Positions 38,458-49,345 are shown, numbered from the stretch's first letter. The stretch is DNA of 64,000 bases from Asparagopsis taxiformis (GCA_030407315.1 JALQPE010002468.1:1-64000), one strand, 5' to 3'. The notes: a model not told the origin generated them from the letters alone. Numbers and translations: made by a program.

Positions 38458-39426
38458 TTATGGCGTGCTTGCACTTGCACTTGCAATCGTACTCCGCACC
38501 CTGCTGACACTTTCACTTGCAGCAACCTTGACTTCCCGAACTAAATCAGAACCTCTTTGATTGTTCTCCTGGCTTCGGCGTCGAGACCTACGAGCAACCT
38601 GAGCACGCTCTCCCGCTCTCCTTGATGCCGTCCTACGCCCAGCCTCCAACGTCGCTATCCGTTCTCGGATAGTGCTGCATTGCACACAAGGTTCACTCGG
38701 CCTCTCTTCCCGCTGCTTCCTCTCCTCCTCTTCGAGTTCAATCTTTGCCCTGTCTGTCTCTTCCTGCAGTCTAACTGCTCTCCTTTTCTCAATTCGTGCC
38801 TCACCCATACTGTGCGTGACAGAATTCGCTTCACGAACGGCCTGTTGCAATTGTTCCACGGTTGCTTCCAAGCCCTTATCTACGCTATCTGCCAATTCTT
38901 TAAGCGCTCTCAAATCTGTCTCATTGATTTCAACTGCGCTAGCTTCTAACTCGTCCAGAGCTGCTCGCACAATTTTCTTCTCATCCAAAATGACTTGCAC
39001 TTTTCTCAACAGTTCTTCTACAGCATCACAAGCATCAACGTCGTTGGCAACAGCTTCAACCACCGCGTATTGCGCACTTGTAACCGTTTCAAGAATAGAA
39101 GTAAAAGATGTACAGTCTGTGGCGTTCTCCTTCATGTGACACTGAAAGGGCACAGTCTCGCTGGGAATGGTGTCAGCGTCAGAGACAAACCTTGTGCATG
39201 CTTTAATGCTGCAGAGTTCGTAGCCGAAGCAATCACATCGGTATCCTGCAGAACAAACGCCGAGCAGACACGAGCCTTCTGCAATGTTGGAGACACACAC
39301 GCCGGATGGATCCGAACTTGAGCACTGACAGGTGGAATTGGTGAGAATACAAGCATTAGAGTCTTGCGCTCGTGCGAGAGATACAAGCAAGGCTAGAATT
39401 GTGATATTGATTGTTAATGATGCCAT
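38458..39426 (-). CDS. Secreted Cys-rich protein with coiled coil, unknown function
   Basis: ATG 39426 begins a signal peptide (TINITILALLVSLARAQ, cleavage predicted after ARA or AQ). The next ~80 residues are Cys-rich (about 14 Cys), including CQCSSSDPSGVC, CLLGVCSAGYRCDC and CSIKAC. Residues ~105-255 form Glu/Lys/Arg-rich helices typical of a coiled coil, with a CVQC pair. A basic, Ser/Arg-rich tail ends in a Ser/Ala hydrophobic stretch (VRSTIASASASTP). The layout suggests an extracellular or cell-wall protein with disulfide bonds. I recognise no family. Confidence 0.7.
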   Translation of the reverse strand: MASLTINITILALLVSLARAQDSNACILTNSTCQCSSSDPSGVCVSNIAEGSCLLGVCSAGYRCDCFGYELCSIKACTRFVSDADTIPSETVPFQCHMKENATDCTSFTSILETVTSAQYAVVEAVANDVDACDAVEELLRKVQVILDEKKIVRAALDELEASAVEINETDLRALKELADSVDKGLEATVEQLQQAVREANSVTHSMGEARIEKRRAVRLQEETDRAKIELEEEERKQREERPSEPCVQCSTIRERIATLEAGRRTASRRAGERAQVARRSRRRSQENNQRGSDLVREVKVAASESVSRVRSTIASASASTP

Positions 39427-40394
39427 GGTCTGTTGTTCTTAACAGCTTGTTGCGTTATCAAGCTCAGGTGATGCGTAAATGCACGAGAAGGGGAAGACAG
39501 AAAGTCATATCCGATTGCCTCTTTTAAAGGAAATGCCAACCAAGTCACAAGAAAGGAGCGATCATGTGGTCTATAGCGAGTTAAGGATGAAGGGGTGTGT
39601 ATCAAGGGTTAAATTAGGAGTCAATGTAGAAGGCCTGGGTATTGACGGATGTGGAATTGAATGTTTCCGTGCAGCCTCATGTGCAACCGGAAAAGAATAA
39701 AAAGCCCAATGGAACAACATCCTCGCAGTTCAACAAGTTCAGAATCGCATAATTCAGAAAGCCCATACCCCTAAGCCGACGGAAAGAAGTCGAAGAAACA
39801 AAATTACCTCACTGGCAACTCGTCAGTCTTGGTTCTGCTAATTCGGCGATGCAATTGCTAAACCTCTAGAGTTAGGAAAGCGACAAAGTTATGAATCTAC
39901 GCGGCGTATATTCCCACAATTATCAGCACTGGCACTGCTTCAATGGTCAGCTCTCAACAGAGATGTATTTTCACGAATATGACCATTACCTTTCCACCGT
40001 ACGACCCCAATTCTTGAGGATGTAACTTAGGTATATGCCATATTTACTTTCACACCCTTTCCGATCTCCATCCTTTCCCTCTATTCTGTGACTGAAATCA
40101 ACACCAGTAACTCCAGCAGCCTCCGCATTTGACGAATTTGAAGTACTGCGAGCGCTTAGCTTTTTTGTAATGTAATTACTTTCCGCCTGCGGCTTTCCGT
40201 CCGAATTGGGAACAAGGGTTCTAGGTTCTTGACGTTTCAGAGATTTTGAGTTCGTATTTGAACCTTGTTGACCATTCGTCTCCTCCCATAAATAAACTAT
40301 GTGTTGCCCGTGCAATTAATCAGGCTGCTAGGCGATTACTACTGTTTACAAATCCATTCTTCTTCCCAATTTGTTTGAAAGCTCAGAGTACCTA
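39427..40394. other. Intergenic stretch with one doubtful minus-strand frame
   Basis: The 968 bp between two minus-strand genes hold promoter sequence for the secreted protein. A 109-codon minus frame (40315-39986) is polar, Asn/Ser/Lys-rich and shows no domain. It may be a small gene or a chance frame. Nothing else stands out. Confidence 0.4.
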
Positions 40395-42218
40395 CTAAGG
40401 AGCAGTAGTCATCTGATCAGACAAGGCATTCGGAGGTCCAATGTCTGATTGAGACAGGACTCTATTGTCATTTTGTGCTGTCTTTTCAACAGCAGTAGTA
40501 CTTTGACTATTTGGAGTCTCAGCAGCCGGTCCTGGTAGAGGATGTTTGCGTGGTCGTCCACGTTTTCTCCCTGGAACCTTAATCTTCACTTTTCTCGGCG
40601 CCCTTGGTTTCCTGTTAGTCAATGCTGAACATAGATCACTTGTAACCTTAGAACCTTCTTGTTGCGAATGATGATTATGAGCAAATGGTACACAAGTTAG
40701 AAAACCACCATCAATTCCAACGGCCAGCATTCCTTGTTTTGAGATTGCTATTCGAGAAACAACCACCTTTTGGTTATAGGCAGTGCCGAAGAAGGAATAT
40801 TCATCTGCAATGTCATCTGCTTTAACAGCCCGAGATTTCTTTATACTAGACTTGTTTGGCTTAGATTTTGAGGCAACTTCAACTTGTTTTGAAATACCAC
40901 CAGCTTGTTCAGTGACTGGTGAACTTCTTGCTTGGTTTGGCTCCGCATCAGTTCTTGCCTCACTAGGACCAAGATGTAATCTGAGACAAGAAAATGAAGT
41001 ATCTTTCAGGTTCTGAGGCAAAATCGCGTCTTCGTTTTCTTCTTCATCAAATGTTTTACGGGGCACTATTCTGTTTGCCTCCCCCTCGGTCACCATAACC
41101 CAATGAAGCTTTTGTTGAACACGAGAAAACCCCATACGACAATTTCCTGGGCTTATCCATATTGGGCGAGGGAAGATACATTCATGGACCCTCCCTTCTG
41201 CTCCGGCTGCATAAAGCAAAGTGTCGCGGAAATCTGACCCTCTCGGATTTATGGGGATGGATTTGATATCACGGAAGGCTGAAGCTTGCAAACGCACTCG
41301 CTTTAGAGAATGTTTAACTTGCACACCATCAATCCCCGTCAACCGCGAAATTCGCAGTGCACCACCATCGGCTCCAACAACGGCTACATGGGGTTCCAGC
41401 ACGTCCATTGCTTGGCTTCCAGAGAGCCCCTCAGAGCTTTGGTCCAGTATTGTACTGGGATCACGGATGTCTCGCATACGCAACATACAAGACATACCTA
41501 GACTGCAAATATGTGAATTCGAGATCCATCTGACATCTACAATGACAGATTCCTGGGCTGGGAATGACCAATACGGCCATACATTGTCAACAGTACTTGC
41601 TTCATATATCATAATACTTCCGTTTGCGCAACCAAGAGCCACTCGCTTTCCGTCCTCACTCCAGTCAACAGCACGGATGGGGCTTTGCCGAGAATTTTGC
41701 GGTGAAAGCCCCAGTTTTTGCACTGAAGGGTAAAGCAACCCTATTTGTGCACTATCATCTGAAGCAGGCTGCAAGTTGTCGACATTGACTTCACAAACAA
41801 TTGCGCTACCATCGCCGAGAGCGGCAACAAATGAATTACCTGTATGATTAGGTCTCCACTTAATATCCCAGGTACAATTGCCATCATGTTTAATTACGCC
41901 GACGCAAGCGGTTCTTTCCGCTGCGATAGACCACAATTGGATGTGCGCCTCACCTTGGTAGCATGTCAACACTTCATGCGTCAGTGTATCAGTTCGATGA
42001 GCACCAACTACACAAATTCCGGTGAACACAGGGTTCCAGTCTATGGCAGTCACAGGACCGCCTATAAATGCAAGTACACCATTATTGTTCGGAAGAACCT
42101 GGTGTTGAAACAATTCAAACTGACCAAGCTTTGTCGTTTCGTGCAGGCCTAACCCGGAAACTTGGATCTCATCTGATAGAGGCCAAAGTTCGGGACAAAT
42201 ATGGTTGTCCTTGTTCAT
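40395..42218 (-). CDS. WD40 protein with AT-hook, GTF3C2-like
   Basis: ATG 42218 gives 607 residues. The N-terminal ~350 residues form a WD40-type propeller: GPVTAIDWNPVF, AHIQLWSIAAERT, NCTWDIKWRPN, SPIRAVDWSEDGKRVALGCA and SVIVDVRWISN. A linker with a Lys-rich segment follows, and near residue 555 an AT-hook (GRKRGRPRKHP). The CTWDIKW-type spacing and an AT-hook resemble the GTF3C2 (TFIIIC110) family of RNA polymerase III factors and related plant WD40/AT-hook proteins. The likely role is DNA-binding in the nucleus. Assignment to TFIIIC itself is tentative. Confidence 0.6.
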   Translation of the reverse strand: MNKDNHICPELWPLSDEIQVSGLGLHETTKLGQFELFQHQVLPNNNGVLAFIGGPVTAIDWNPVFTGICVVGAHRTDTLTHEVLTCYQGEAHIQLWSIAAERTACVGVIKHDGNCTWDIKWRPNHTGNSFVAALGDGSAIVCEVNVDNLQPASDDSAQIGLLYPSVQKLGLSPQNSRQSPIRAVDWSEDGKRVALGCANGSIMIYEASTVDNVWPYWSFPAQESVIVDVRWISNSHICSLGMSCMLRMRDIRDPSTILDQSSEGLSGSQAMDVLEPHVAVVGADGGALRISRLTGIDGVQVKHSLKRVRLQASAFRDIKSIPINPRGSDFRDTLLYAAGAEGRVHECIFPRPIWISPGNCRMGFSRVQQKLHWVMVTEGEANRIVPRKTFDEEENEDAILPQNLKDTSFSCLRLHLGPSEARTDAEPNQARSSPVTEQAGGISKQVEVASKSKPNKSSIKKSRAVKADDIADEYSFFGTAYNQKVVVSRIAISKQGMLAVGIDGGFLTCVPFAHNHHSQQEGSKVTSDLCSALTNRKPRAPRKVKIKVPGRKRGRPRKHPLPGPAAETPNSQSTTAVEKTAQNDNRVLSQSDIGPPNALSDQMTTAP

Positions 42219-42411
42219 ATGCGGGCCAGCTGTGGATCAACTTTACGGGCAGAGGATGAATGACTTGAGGCGAGAGGTCAGACCACTCATTGGAAGCGTG
42301 ACGACATACAAACAGGGGGGACGGTAACAAGTTTGCAATTTTATTAACGAATTTTCAACTGCTGATCCGGATGCATCTTGAAACGGTCGCTCTCGCTGTC
42401 GAGCTACTCAT

Positions 42412-43077
42412 TTATCGATAGCCCGATTTGGTATCCGGTCTAACATCCACAGGCATGAAGCTTACGTCTGGCTCAGAGCTATTCTCAATAGAATAATAAG
42501 GTGACTCGCTGCCCTTTTTCTGTGCACAGGTCAACAGACTGCAATACGAAATATAAGGCACAGGGCCTGTGTTAGTTAAACCCCTCACGGTATACTCGCA
42601 CACTATGCCATGTGCAACAAACAGAATGTTCCCTGAATACTTTGTGGCAAGTAGATTTGCAACTTTTGCAGCTCTTTCAATAAGTTTTTCGCGCGTTTCC
42701 GGGTATTCTGCGATGCACTTAGATGTATAGGTATCATCAATTGATGGGAACTCATCTTTTAACTGTTGCATAGATTTCATAGATGGTTTCGTTGGAAACC
42801 ATTCCGGATTGAGGAATTCGCTCAAACCCGATTCAACTTTAATGGAGACTCCAGTGATCTTTGCAACTTCATTTGCAGTTTGGATTGTGCGATAGAACGG
42901 ACTGCAAAAAATGTGAGATAAACCGACAGACTCAAGTCTTTTGCCAAGAGCCGCCGCCTGACGAATTCCACAATGTGTCAAGAATGGATCTGAAGCGTTC
43001 GTGGCAGTAGCTTTCCAGTTCTTGTCGACATGATCAATTCGCTCGCCGTGTCGGGCTACAAAAACTTTTGCTGCCAT
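42412..43077 (-). CDS. Histidine phosphatase (phosphoglycerate mutase-like), UBASH3-type
   Basis: The 221-residue protein opens with VFVARHGER, the RHG motif whose His takes the phosphate. Then come LTHCGIRQAAALGKRL, FCSPFYRTIQTA and the distal catalytic His in LFVAHGIVCEYT. RHGER together with SPFYRTIQTA fits the branch related to the UBASH3/STS phosphatase domain rather than glycolytic phosphoglycerate mutase. Substrate unknown. No targeting signal is evident. It lies ~100 bp downstream of the DEAH helicase gene on the same strand. Confidence 0.85.
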   Translation of the reverse strand: MAAKVFVARHGERIDHVDKNWKATATNASDPFLTHCGIRQAAALGKRLESVGLSHIFCSPFYRTIQTANEVAKITGVSIKVESGLSEFLNPEWFPTKPSMKSMQQLKDEFPSIDDTYTSKCIAEYPETREKLIERAAKVANLLATKYSGNILFVAHGIVCEYTVRGLTNTGPVPYISYCSLLTCAQKKGSESPYYSIENSSEPDVSFMPVDVRPDTKSGYR

Positions 43078-43184
43078 AGTATGTTATTCAAACCGATTCG
43101 ATACCAAGTTTTTTCAAGCACAGGTTGAGATGTGTCGTACAAATTGCTGGAGCACGAGAGCCTCCAAAAATAATGGACGGATTT

Positions 43185-45371
43185 TTACGATCCCAACTCT
43201 TTCTTCTGAAAGTAGCTATTACAATGTTGCCGCAGCCATTCCATTTCTATACTAAGAACCACCCGCAAATAAGCTTTCGATGTCATGACAAGTTCGTTAT
43301 AGACCACCAGAGGAGGATTTCTCTTCACTCGTAGAGCGCGCAATGAGGAGCTAGGGTGAATCTCCACTCCCGTTTCCATGGCTTGTCCTGCAGCGCCACC
43401 TATCGGTATGTACTTACCATCTTCGCTTCTTTTCCGAGCTGCATTTCTGAAAAAACCTGCCACAACGCAACGTGAAACAAGCTCTTCCATCGATGCCTCT
43501 GCGACTTCAGATTCGACAGTTGCCGGCAACGGATTCTTCAAGCCCCACGCGACGAAATCGCCATGCTGCAGCAATTGGTCCAACTGGTTTCGAATCGACT
43601 CTGCGGAAGCCAGCGTACGATAGTTTAGAAAATGGTCACGACAAAATTCCATTCTTCGCGAAGTTCCTGTTAGTTGTAGAAACGCGTGCAGCGCATTGAC
43701 CAGCGTGATATGATCACCAGAAGAACTGATAAAACGTCTATGTGCACTTTTTGCTTGTTCTCTCTTGGTGGATGGTGAAAGCAAGACATCACCTTCAGCA
43801 CTGAGCACAGCAGCCAGCGTCAGCATCCAATCTACACATCCTAAGCGTAAAGACTCCATAAGACTCCTAGCGAGCATTGGGCCTGCTGGAATGCGAGACA
43901 TCAATTTACCAGTCTTGGTGAGTGTCATAGTCTGGTCGACAGCACCGAGAATACACAGAGTCTCCAAAGCCCTTTCCACTACTTTCCGCGGGATTCGATC
44001 AATTAGCGGGAATGTGAGGAAGCTGCTTGTTTCTTGCTCCTCTTTCCCGCCATTTCGCATAGCTTTTCCTTTCTGAGCTGCATTTCTAATAACGATTATC
44101 TGCAATAAACTGGCAGAGGCATCCACTCTCAAAATCTCCGGCTTTGGATACGGATCCATTTTGTTAAACTCTTGTTCAGTATACAAGCGGTACAATGTAC
44201 CAGGCCCTGTCCGTCCTGCTCGGCCCATTCGTTGTTCTGCCTCAGCAACGCTGACCGCTTGTATACGAAGAACATCGGCGAATATGCCCTTGTCAGACTG
44301 AAAACCACGCACCTTGACAAGGCCGCTGTCAACGACATATTTGATTCCAGGAATGGTGACACTTGTTTCCGCAACGTTTGTAGAGAAGATAATCTTCCGA
44401 CCAGATGCTTGCAATTCTTCTGGAAGAGGCTCTATAGCTTTCATCTGATCGGCTGGTGAAAGCGATGCGAACAAAGGTAAAATTCGAAGGGTTGTAGATT
44501 TATCTTTACCGCCATGGTGTTTGATGAGTTCTTTGAGAGTACTTATTGCACCCACAATTTCTTCTTGTCCGGGGAGGAAAATAAGAATATCGCCAGGCAA
44601 TGGGGAATCAATATGGACCTGCCTTGCGACTGTGGCAGCACCCGCGACGTAATCTGTGACAGGCTCAGTCGCATTCATTATCTTGACTGGATGTTTACGT
44701 CCCGGAATATCAATGGTTGTTACCTTGAGGGTAGTCTTGTCCTGAAAGAATCGCAGAAACTTTGGTACTTCCGTTGTCGCGGACATGACAATCACTTTAA
44801 AGGGCAACTTACTGCGAATCATCTTTGCAAACATTGCATTCTTTGAAGCGAAGCCGCCCGGTGAGACTGGGGACGTGGAGACTGGTGCGGTAATTATTTC
44901 TTTGATGATACCCAGGATAATATCTGTATCCACAGAACGCTCATGTACTTCGTCAATAATGACATGTGAATATCTCTTCCGCAAACTAGAACTTCCCTCT
45001 CCGAGGGCCTCACGAAGCAGAACACCATCAGTCACATAGCGAAGTCTGGTCACCCCCCGAGTGGACTTATCGTCGAAGCGAACCGCGTAACCTACTTCCT
45101 CACCAAGACAGCATTTTCGCTCATTAGCAACGCGCTGAGCAACAGTCATAGCCGCAACACGACGAGGTTGTGTTACGACGATATGAGCTGAACTATCTGC
45201 CTCCATAATAATTTGCGGAAGTTGAGTTGTCTTTCCTGACCCTGTCTCTGCCACCACGATTACAACATCATTGGCAGCCAGGGCCGACAAGATATCATTA
45301 GCGACGCGACGCACTGGGAGATTTTTGTCTGCTTCCCCCCGCGCGGGGGAAGGCGCTCTCCTCCTCTTCAT
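43185..45371 (-). CDS. DEAH-box RNA helicase (DEVH), DHX33/DHX35-like group
   Basis: The frame is open to 45629, but conserved sequence starts at ATG 45371 (MKRRRAPSPARG), giving 728 residues. Motifs are complete: I ETGSGKTTQ, Ia TQPRRVAA, II DEVHER, III MSATTE, IV FLPGQEE, V STNVAETSVTIPG and VI QRMGRAGRTG. These are followed by the winged-helix/ratchet (HA2) and OB-fold regions that end with a C-terminal ELGS. Such helicases remodel RNA-protein complexes in splicing or ribosome biogenesis. The size and lack of extra domains fit the short DHX33/35/40 types, but which one cannot be decided by eye. Confidence 0.88.
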   Translation of the reverse strand: MKRRRAPSPARGEADKNLPVRRVANDILSALAANDVVIVVAETGSGKTTQLPQIIMEADSSAHIVVTQPRRVAAMTVAQRVANERKCCLGEEVGYAVRFDDKSTRGVTRLRYVTDGVLLREALGEGSSSLRKRYSHVIIDEVHERSVDTDIILGIIKEIITAPVSTSPVSPGGFASKNAMFAKMIRSKLPFKVIVMSATTEVPKFLRFFQDKTTLKVTTIDIPGRKHPVKIMNATEPVTDYVAGAATVARQVHIDSPLPGDILIFLPGQEEIVGAISTLKELIKHHGGKDKSTTLRILPLFASLSPADQMKAIEPLPEELQASGRKIIFSTNVAETSVTIPGIKYVVDSGLVKVRGFQSDKGIFADVLRIQAVSVAEAEQRMGRAGRTGPGTLYRLYTEQEFNKMDPYPKPEILRVDASASLLQIIVIRNAAQKGKAMRNGGKEEQETSSFLTFPLIDRIPRKVVERALETLCILGAVDQTMTLTKTGKLMSRIPAGPMLARSLMESLRLGCVDWMLTLAAVLSAEGDVLLSPSTKREQAKSAHRRFISSSGDHITLVNALHAFLQLTGTSRRMEFCRDHFLNYRTLASAESIRNQLDQLLQHGDFVAWGLKNPLPATVESEVAEASMEELVSRCVVAGFFRNAARKRSEDGKYIPIGGAAGQAMETGVEIHPSSSLRALRVKRNPPLVVYNELVMTSKAYLRVVLSIEMEWLRQHCNSYFQKKELGS

Positions 45372-47254
45372 GCTGTCCAAGTTGATGAAAGAATCGCGGA
45401 TTATGGACCAAGGAGAAAACTCTACACGATGGTAGGCGTTACCGATCGCCGTTGGGATCAAAATTGAGCACCGTAGGAATCTATCTGTATATTGAAAATT
45501 AGAAAAATTAGCTACTATAGTTTTTAAAGCATAAATAAAGCTTTCTGGGACCAATTGTACAAATCCACGTCGCTCTCTCGGGTACCCCGTATTTTTAATT
45601 CTAATCATGTTTTCAGGAACCAACCACAACCTCCCTCACTTCATTCTGCACATAGTGAAAAAGTAATACTTGTTGGGTATGAGGTCAAGTCGGCCTCGGC
45701 GGATGACCACATCTATCGGTTGTTTCTCATTATACATTGTTTTGGAGCGTTTCATATAACATCCTTACATAGCATTAATAGCGATCAAAGAGCGGCCAAA
45801 ACGTCGTCTAGAGTACACTTTCAACTCTACTGATCCGCGTTTATACGAGTGGGATTATATCTCCAAGCTGAGAAGCGGTTGCAATATGTTTTCAGTTTCA
45901 TCGCAAAATAAACAAATGGATGTCGAAAATGATATAATGAGCAATATGAAGCGGCCGTAACATGGATAAGCATGACTTCTGATACCACTCGACGCAAAGG
46001 TACGAGTCGAACTGCTTGTGGTGGACACGGGCGGCAAGGTGTTTTCAGGTTGAAAAAAGTGATAATGACCAATCAGGTCCTGTTTTCTGTTCTGGGAAGA
46101 CGTTGGAGTCCCGCACATTCGTTACAAAGTTACATACAAGTTGTCATACAAAATATCTATCATTCCGTGCAGCCCTTCAGGATCTTTTCCCATTTCTCAC
46201 TCTTTCGAATGGAGCTTCGGTAGACCAATCCAATAATTTTCTCACTGTCTGACGCAACCATAACGAACAGAGCAACAGAAATCGATGATTATAGCCCGGA
46301 CAAACTGCCGTGTATATGATGATATCATGCTACCTTATGGTTGTTTTGCAACCTCACGTATGATGCGATTTCAACTTCTGCAAGTGGAGCCGTCGGTAGA
46401 TTTTACATCAAATCTTTTCAACAGTGCTCCAACATCTCATCCATCTGTCTGTCCGTCCGTGCTCCACGTTTAATTCAATTGTCTGGCGCAGTATACCTGA
46501 CTACACGCTGTGTTCTGCAAGTGTTGGACAGCTCTGTATTGTTCCGACGTGGACGCTTTTATCTAAAACTGATTGAGTATCTCATCTCTTGTCAGTATGA
46601 AGCTGTTCTTACTCTGTGGCCTAAGCAGTACAAACGGGACGAGACAGTAAGTCAACATATTGAGCTCATGATGAAAGCTCTTGATTGAAAAGCTTGGAAC
46701 TGATACAAATATTGCTGCTCTCTGTCCATCATTGCGATGAATGCGCCGTTTCTATGTAGGTTTCTTCTCGACTAATTCGTGACATGCATGTTCCACAACT
46801 TGGTGGGTCATAAAATGCTCTCAAGACTTTAAAGAAAGGTTTCTGAAAGCTCACACTCTTCTTGTACCTTGCTTACATGTTTCTTCCTCCGAACAGTCGT
46901 CGCTTGGTGGAATGCTGACTGTATGTTAACATACGAAGTGAATACATCGCTTTGCTTAGAAATGAGTGCGGATTGAAATGTTGTAGGTACCGATTGGTAA
47001 GGCCTACAGTGCGTTATGTTGTCGTCAGCAGGTGGAATAACACATGCACGTCGATTTGGTGCACTCATCCGGTTTACACTCTCGAGTTTGTCACACTATG
47101 AACTCTAGTTCTTCCACAAGTTTGATGGAACCCAATATATGGAAGCATTGCTTACATATTCAGGGTTGCGTGTACAAGTAGTTTCTTCGCTGCAGACTAC
47201 CACTAGAGTATATTCTGTTAGAACATTTTCCTTGTCCCAATATAAAAATAACGG
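45372..47254. other. Gene-poor spacer of 1.9 kb
   Basis: It lies upstream of the helicase gene and downstream of MLH3, both minus strand. Several frames of 60-115 codons exist (for example 46341-46688, plus), but none has a recognisable motif. The region is AT-rich compared with its neighbours and may hold decayed sequence. No palindromes of the AAATTTGG family occur here. Confidence 0.5.
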
Positions 47255-49345
47255 TTATTCGTGGATGTAATCAAGCCTTACCAAAGGTACGATAGAAGGA
47301 CGACCATGTGCACATATGAAAGGATTGGAACAATCTGCCATTGACCACACGAGTGATTCACACTGCTCCCTTGTAAGTTCGTCCCCAAATCTCACAGCTG
47401 AATGGCATGCGGCTGTTGCAATAGATTCCACTATAGGTTTTGGGATCGCCTGGCCGAGTGCACCACTTCGAACGTCATCCAAGTAACGCTGTAAGTGACG
47501 TCCACCATTTAAGATAACATCAGTTCCATCGATGCGTGGAACTTGAATCATATCGATGTCTGTACCGTCCGTTCCAGTTCGTAACGTCCAGCCCCACTGT
47601 TGTAAGTTGTACCAAATTCTTGATGCTGTTTCCATTTGTAAGCGTGACAGCACAACTCGCTGCGGTGTCTGTAAGGTTGATGGGAATACTCGTGTTCGAA
47701 TATTTTGCATCAGTGTTTCATACATGAACCGTTCTGATGCAGCATGCTGATCAACAACATACATTACGGCAGTTTGGTCAACAGCCACAATAAACTTTTT
47801 GTCTACCTGTCCAACAATGCGCAGTTGCTTGATTATGTCCCGTTGGATTGCAGTCCTGCACCTTTCAGCTCGGCCGTTCATTTGGGTTCGTTTCTTTGAT
47901 TCCATAAAACTATTCCTAGAGCTGCATAGATCGCGCGCAAAGCACGGGTTCGACCAGTGCGGAAACAACTTTCGATAGCTGTACTCTACCGCTTCAGCAG
48001 ATAATGGCCTATGATTGACGACGCGTGTAGATTTAACCAATTGTCGTCTATTTTTCACATTTGTGGTGGCGGTAGCATGTTCTCTCGACAATGGGCGTTT
48101 GAGAATTTCACATGCGGCCTTGGACGACCACAAAGAGGGAGGCGGTTTATGTATCGGCTTACATATCGTTGCATCAGAGAACCGTCCCGGCATGACCCTT
48201 TTGCGTACAGTGTTTACGACAGCATCTGTGACACGCAATTTTGTTTTGGCAATGGAGCGAATGTCTTTCTGTGAAGATCTGTGCTCTGGAGAGGCAGTAT
48301 ATAGCGCATCCTGCACGGCACGTTGCAACAGTCTCAAAAAGGGCATGGTTTGTGGTGGTTTTTCAGAGCGATAACATGCAGCAGCGGCGGCTGCCGAGCC
48401 AGAACAATTTAGAACGTAAGCTGGCATCTTGTTGCTCTCACTAGCGTGGTTCGAATCTCGCAAGAGATGTGTGGTCCAAATTTTGCGCATGTGGCTGTGT
48501 ACCCAGGCGTTGCGTTCAAGTGGAATTTTGTTCACGCTCACATATTGTATTGCACCATTCGTGCTGCCCTTGCTCGATATAAATCCCACCATCTGGAAAT
48601 TGTCTGGTGTAAGAGCTTGTACAGGTTGCCAGTCTAGTCCGTGCGAATCTCCAAAGGCAATTTGAATCATATCCACCGTAAGCTGTTCTCGCGGTATAGA
48701 TTTGTAATACGATATACCATTATGTGTTGACAGAGTAATACCAACGTTTGAGTTCGCCAGAGATAGAGCAACAATGCGCTGGCACAGAGTTTGCAGAGTA
48801 TGAATAGCACCTTTTTCCAGCTCCACGCGTCTCCGTACAGGGATATCGGCAAACATATCGCCAACCTTTACCACGAGACCATTATGATTTTGCAGGGAGT
48901 TGTGAGGGGTAGGTGATACTAAAGGATGGCGAAGAGAACATTTGAGTAGGTTTCCTGCTTGAACATGCTTTTCGGCATAAAAGTCATCGCAGCGAGTATA
49001 TAACCATACAGATGCAACAGCCGCTAAAGCAGCTAGAGACTGGCCTCTACAATCGATTTGTGATGTACAGGCAGGCTGTAGCATTAGGTGCCAGTCGGCC
49101 CTTCTGATGCCCGGTCCGTCATCGGATACGGTGAAACACAGATCTGATGGGTTGACTGTGACATCAATGTGTTGTGCGCCGAAGGTCAGGGCGTTTTGGA
49201 CAACGGATAAAACAGCATCTTCGTAGGACGGGATGTACTGAGCTGAGCGGATAAGAGCTGAAGTGGATGATGGCAATTTAGATATCGGCATTTGTTGGTC
49301 GGTGAAGCGTGCGTATGGAGTGACGAAGAAGATCTCGAAAGTCAT
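47255..49345 (-). CDS. MLH3: DNA mismatch repair/meiotic protein MLH3 (MutL homolog)
   Basis: ATG 49345 gives 696 residues; ATG 49291 (MPISKLP) is equally plausible. The N-terminal GHKL-type region has SDDGPGI and an RGQSLAALAAV block. In the first motif the usual catalytic glutamate (E in ELxxN) is serine: SVVQNALTFGA. The C-terminal half carries the metal-binding endonuclease motif DQHAASERFMYE (DQHA-x2-E-x4-E), ACHSAVRFGD and CAHGRPS, characteristic of endonuclease-competent MutL proteins and, by order, MLH3. MLH1-MLH3 nicks DNA in mismatch repair and meiotic crossover formation. The protein is shorter than animal MLH3, with a compressed linker. Confidence 0.85.
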   Translation of the reverse strand: MTFEIFFVTPYARFTDQQMPISKLPSSTSALIRSAQYIPSYEDAVLSVVQNALTFGAQHIDVTVNPSDLCFTVSDDGPGIRRADWHLMLQPACTSQIDCRGQSLAALAAVASVWLYTRCDDFYAEKHVQAGNLLKCSLRHPLVSPTPHNSLQNHNGLVVKVGDMFADIPVRRRVELEKGAIHTLQTLCQRIVALSLANSNVGITLSTHNGISYYKSIPREQLTVDMIQIAFGDSHGLDWQPVQALTPDNFQMVGFISSKGSTNGAIQYVSVNKIPLERNAWVHSHMRKIWTTHLLRDSNHASESNKMPAYVLNCSGSAAAAAACYRSEKPPQTMPFLRLLQRAVQDALYTASPEHRSSQKDIRSIAKTKLRVTDAVVNTVRKRVMPGRFSDATICKPIHKPPPSLWSSKAACEILKRPLSREHATATTNVKNRRQLVKSTRVVNHRPLSAEAVEYSYRKLFPHWSNPCFARDLCSSRNSFMESKKRTQMNGRAERCRTAIQRDIIKQLRIVGQVDKKFIVAVDQTAVMYVVDQHAASERFMYETLMQNIRTRVFPSTLQTPQRVVLSRLQMETASRIWYNLQQWGWTLRTGTDGTDIDMIQVPRIDGTDVILNGGRHLQRYLDDVRSGALGQAIPKPIVESIATAACHSAVRFGDELTREQCESLVWSMADCSNPFICAHGRPSIVPLVRLDYIHE

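Noticed and set aside
38672..39139. Plus-strand Ser-rich frame opposite the secreted protein
   Set aside because: It is a mirror of the coiled-coil coding strand; the minus frame has a signal peptide and an ordered Cys pattern.
45372..45629. N-terminal extension of the DEAH helicase
   Set aside because: The upstream 86 residues are open frame only, without targeting features; conserved sequence begins right after ATG 45371.
48430..48480. A second tRNA, from a GGTTCGAATC T-arm-like sequence
   Set aside because: It lies inside the MLH3 coding frame and has no matching acceptor or anticodon arm.
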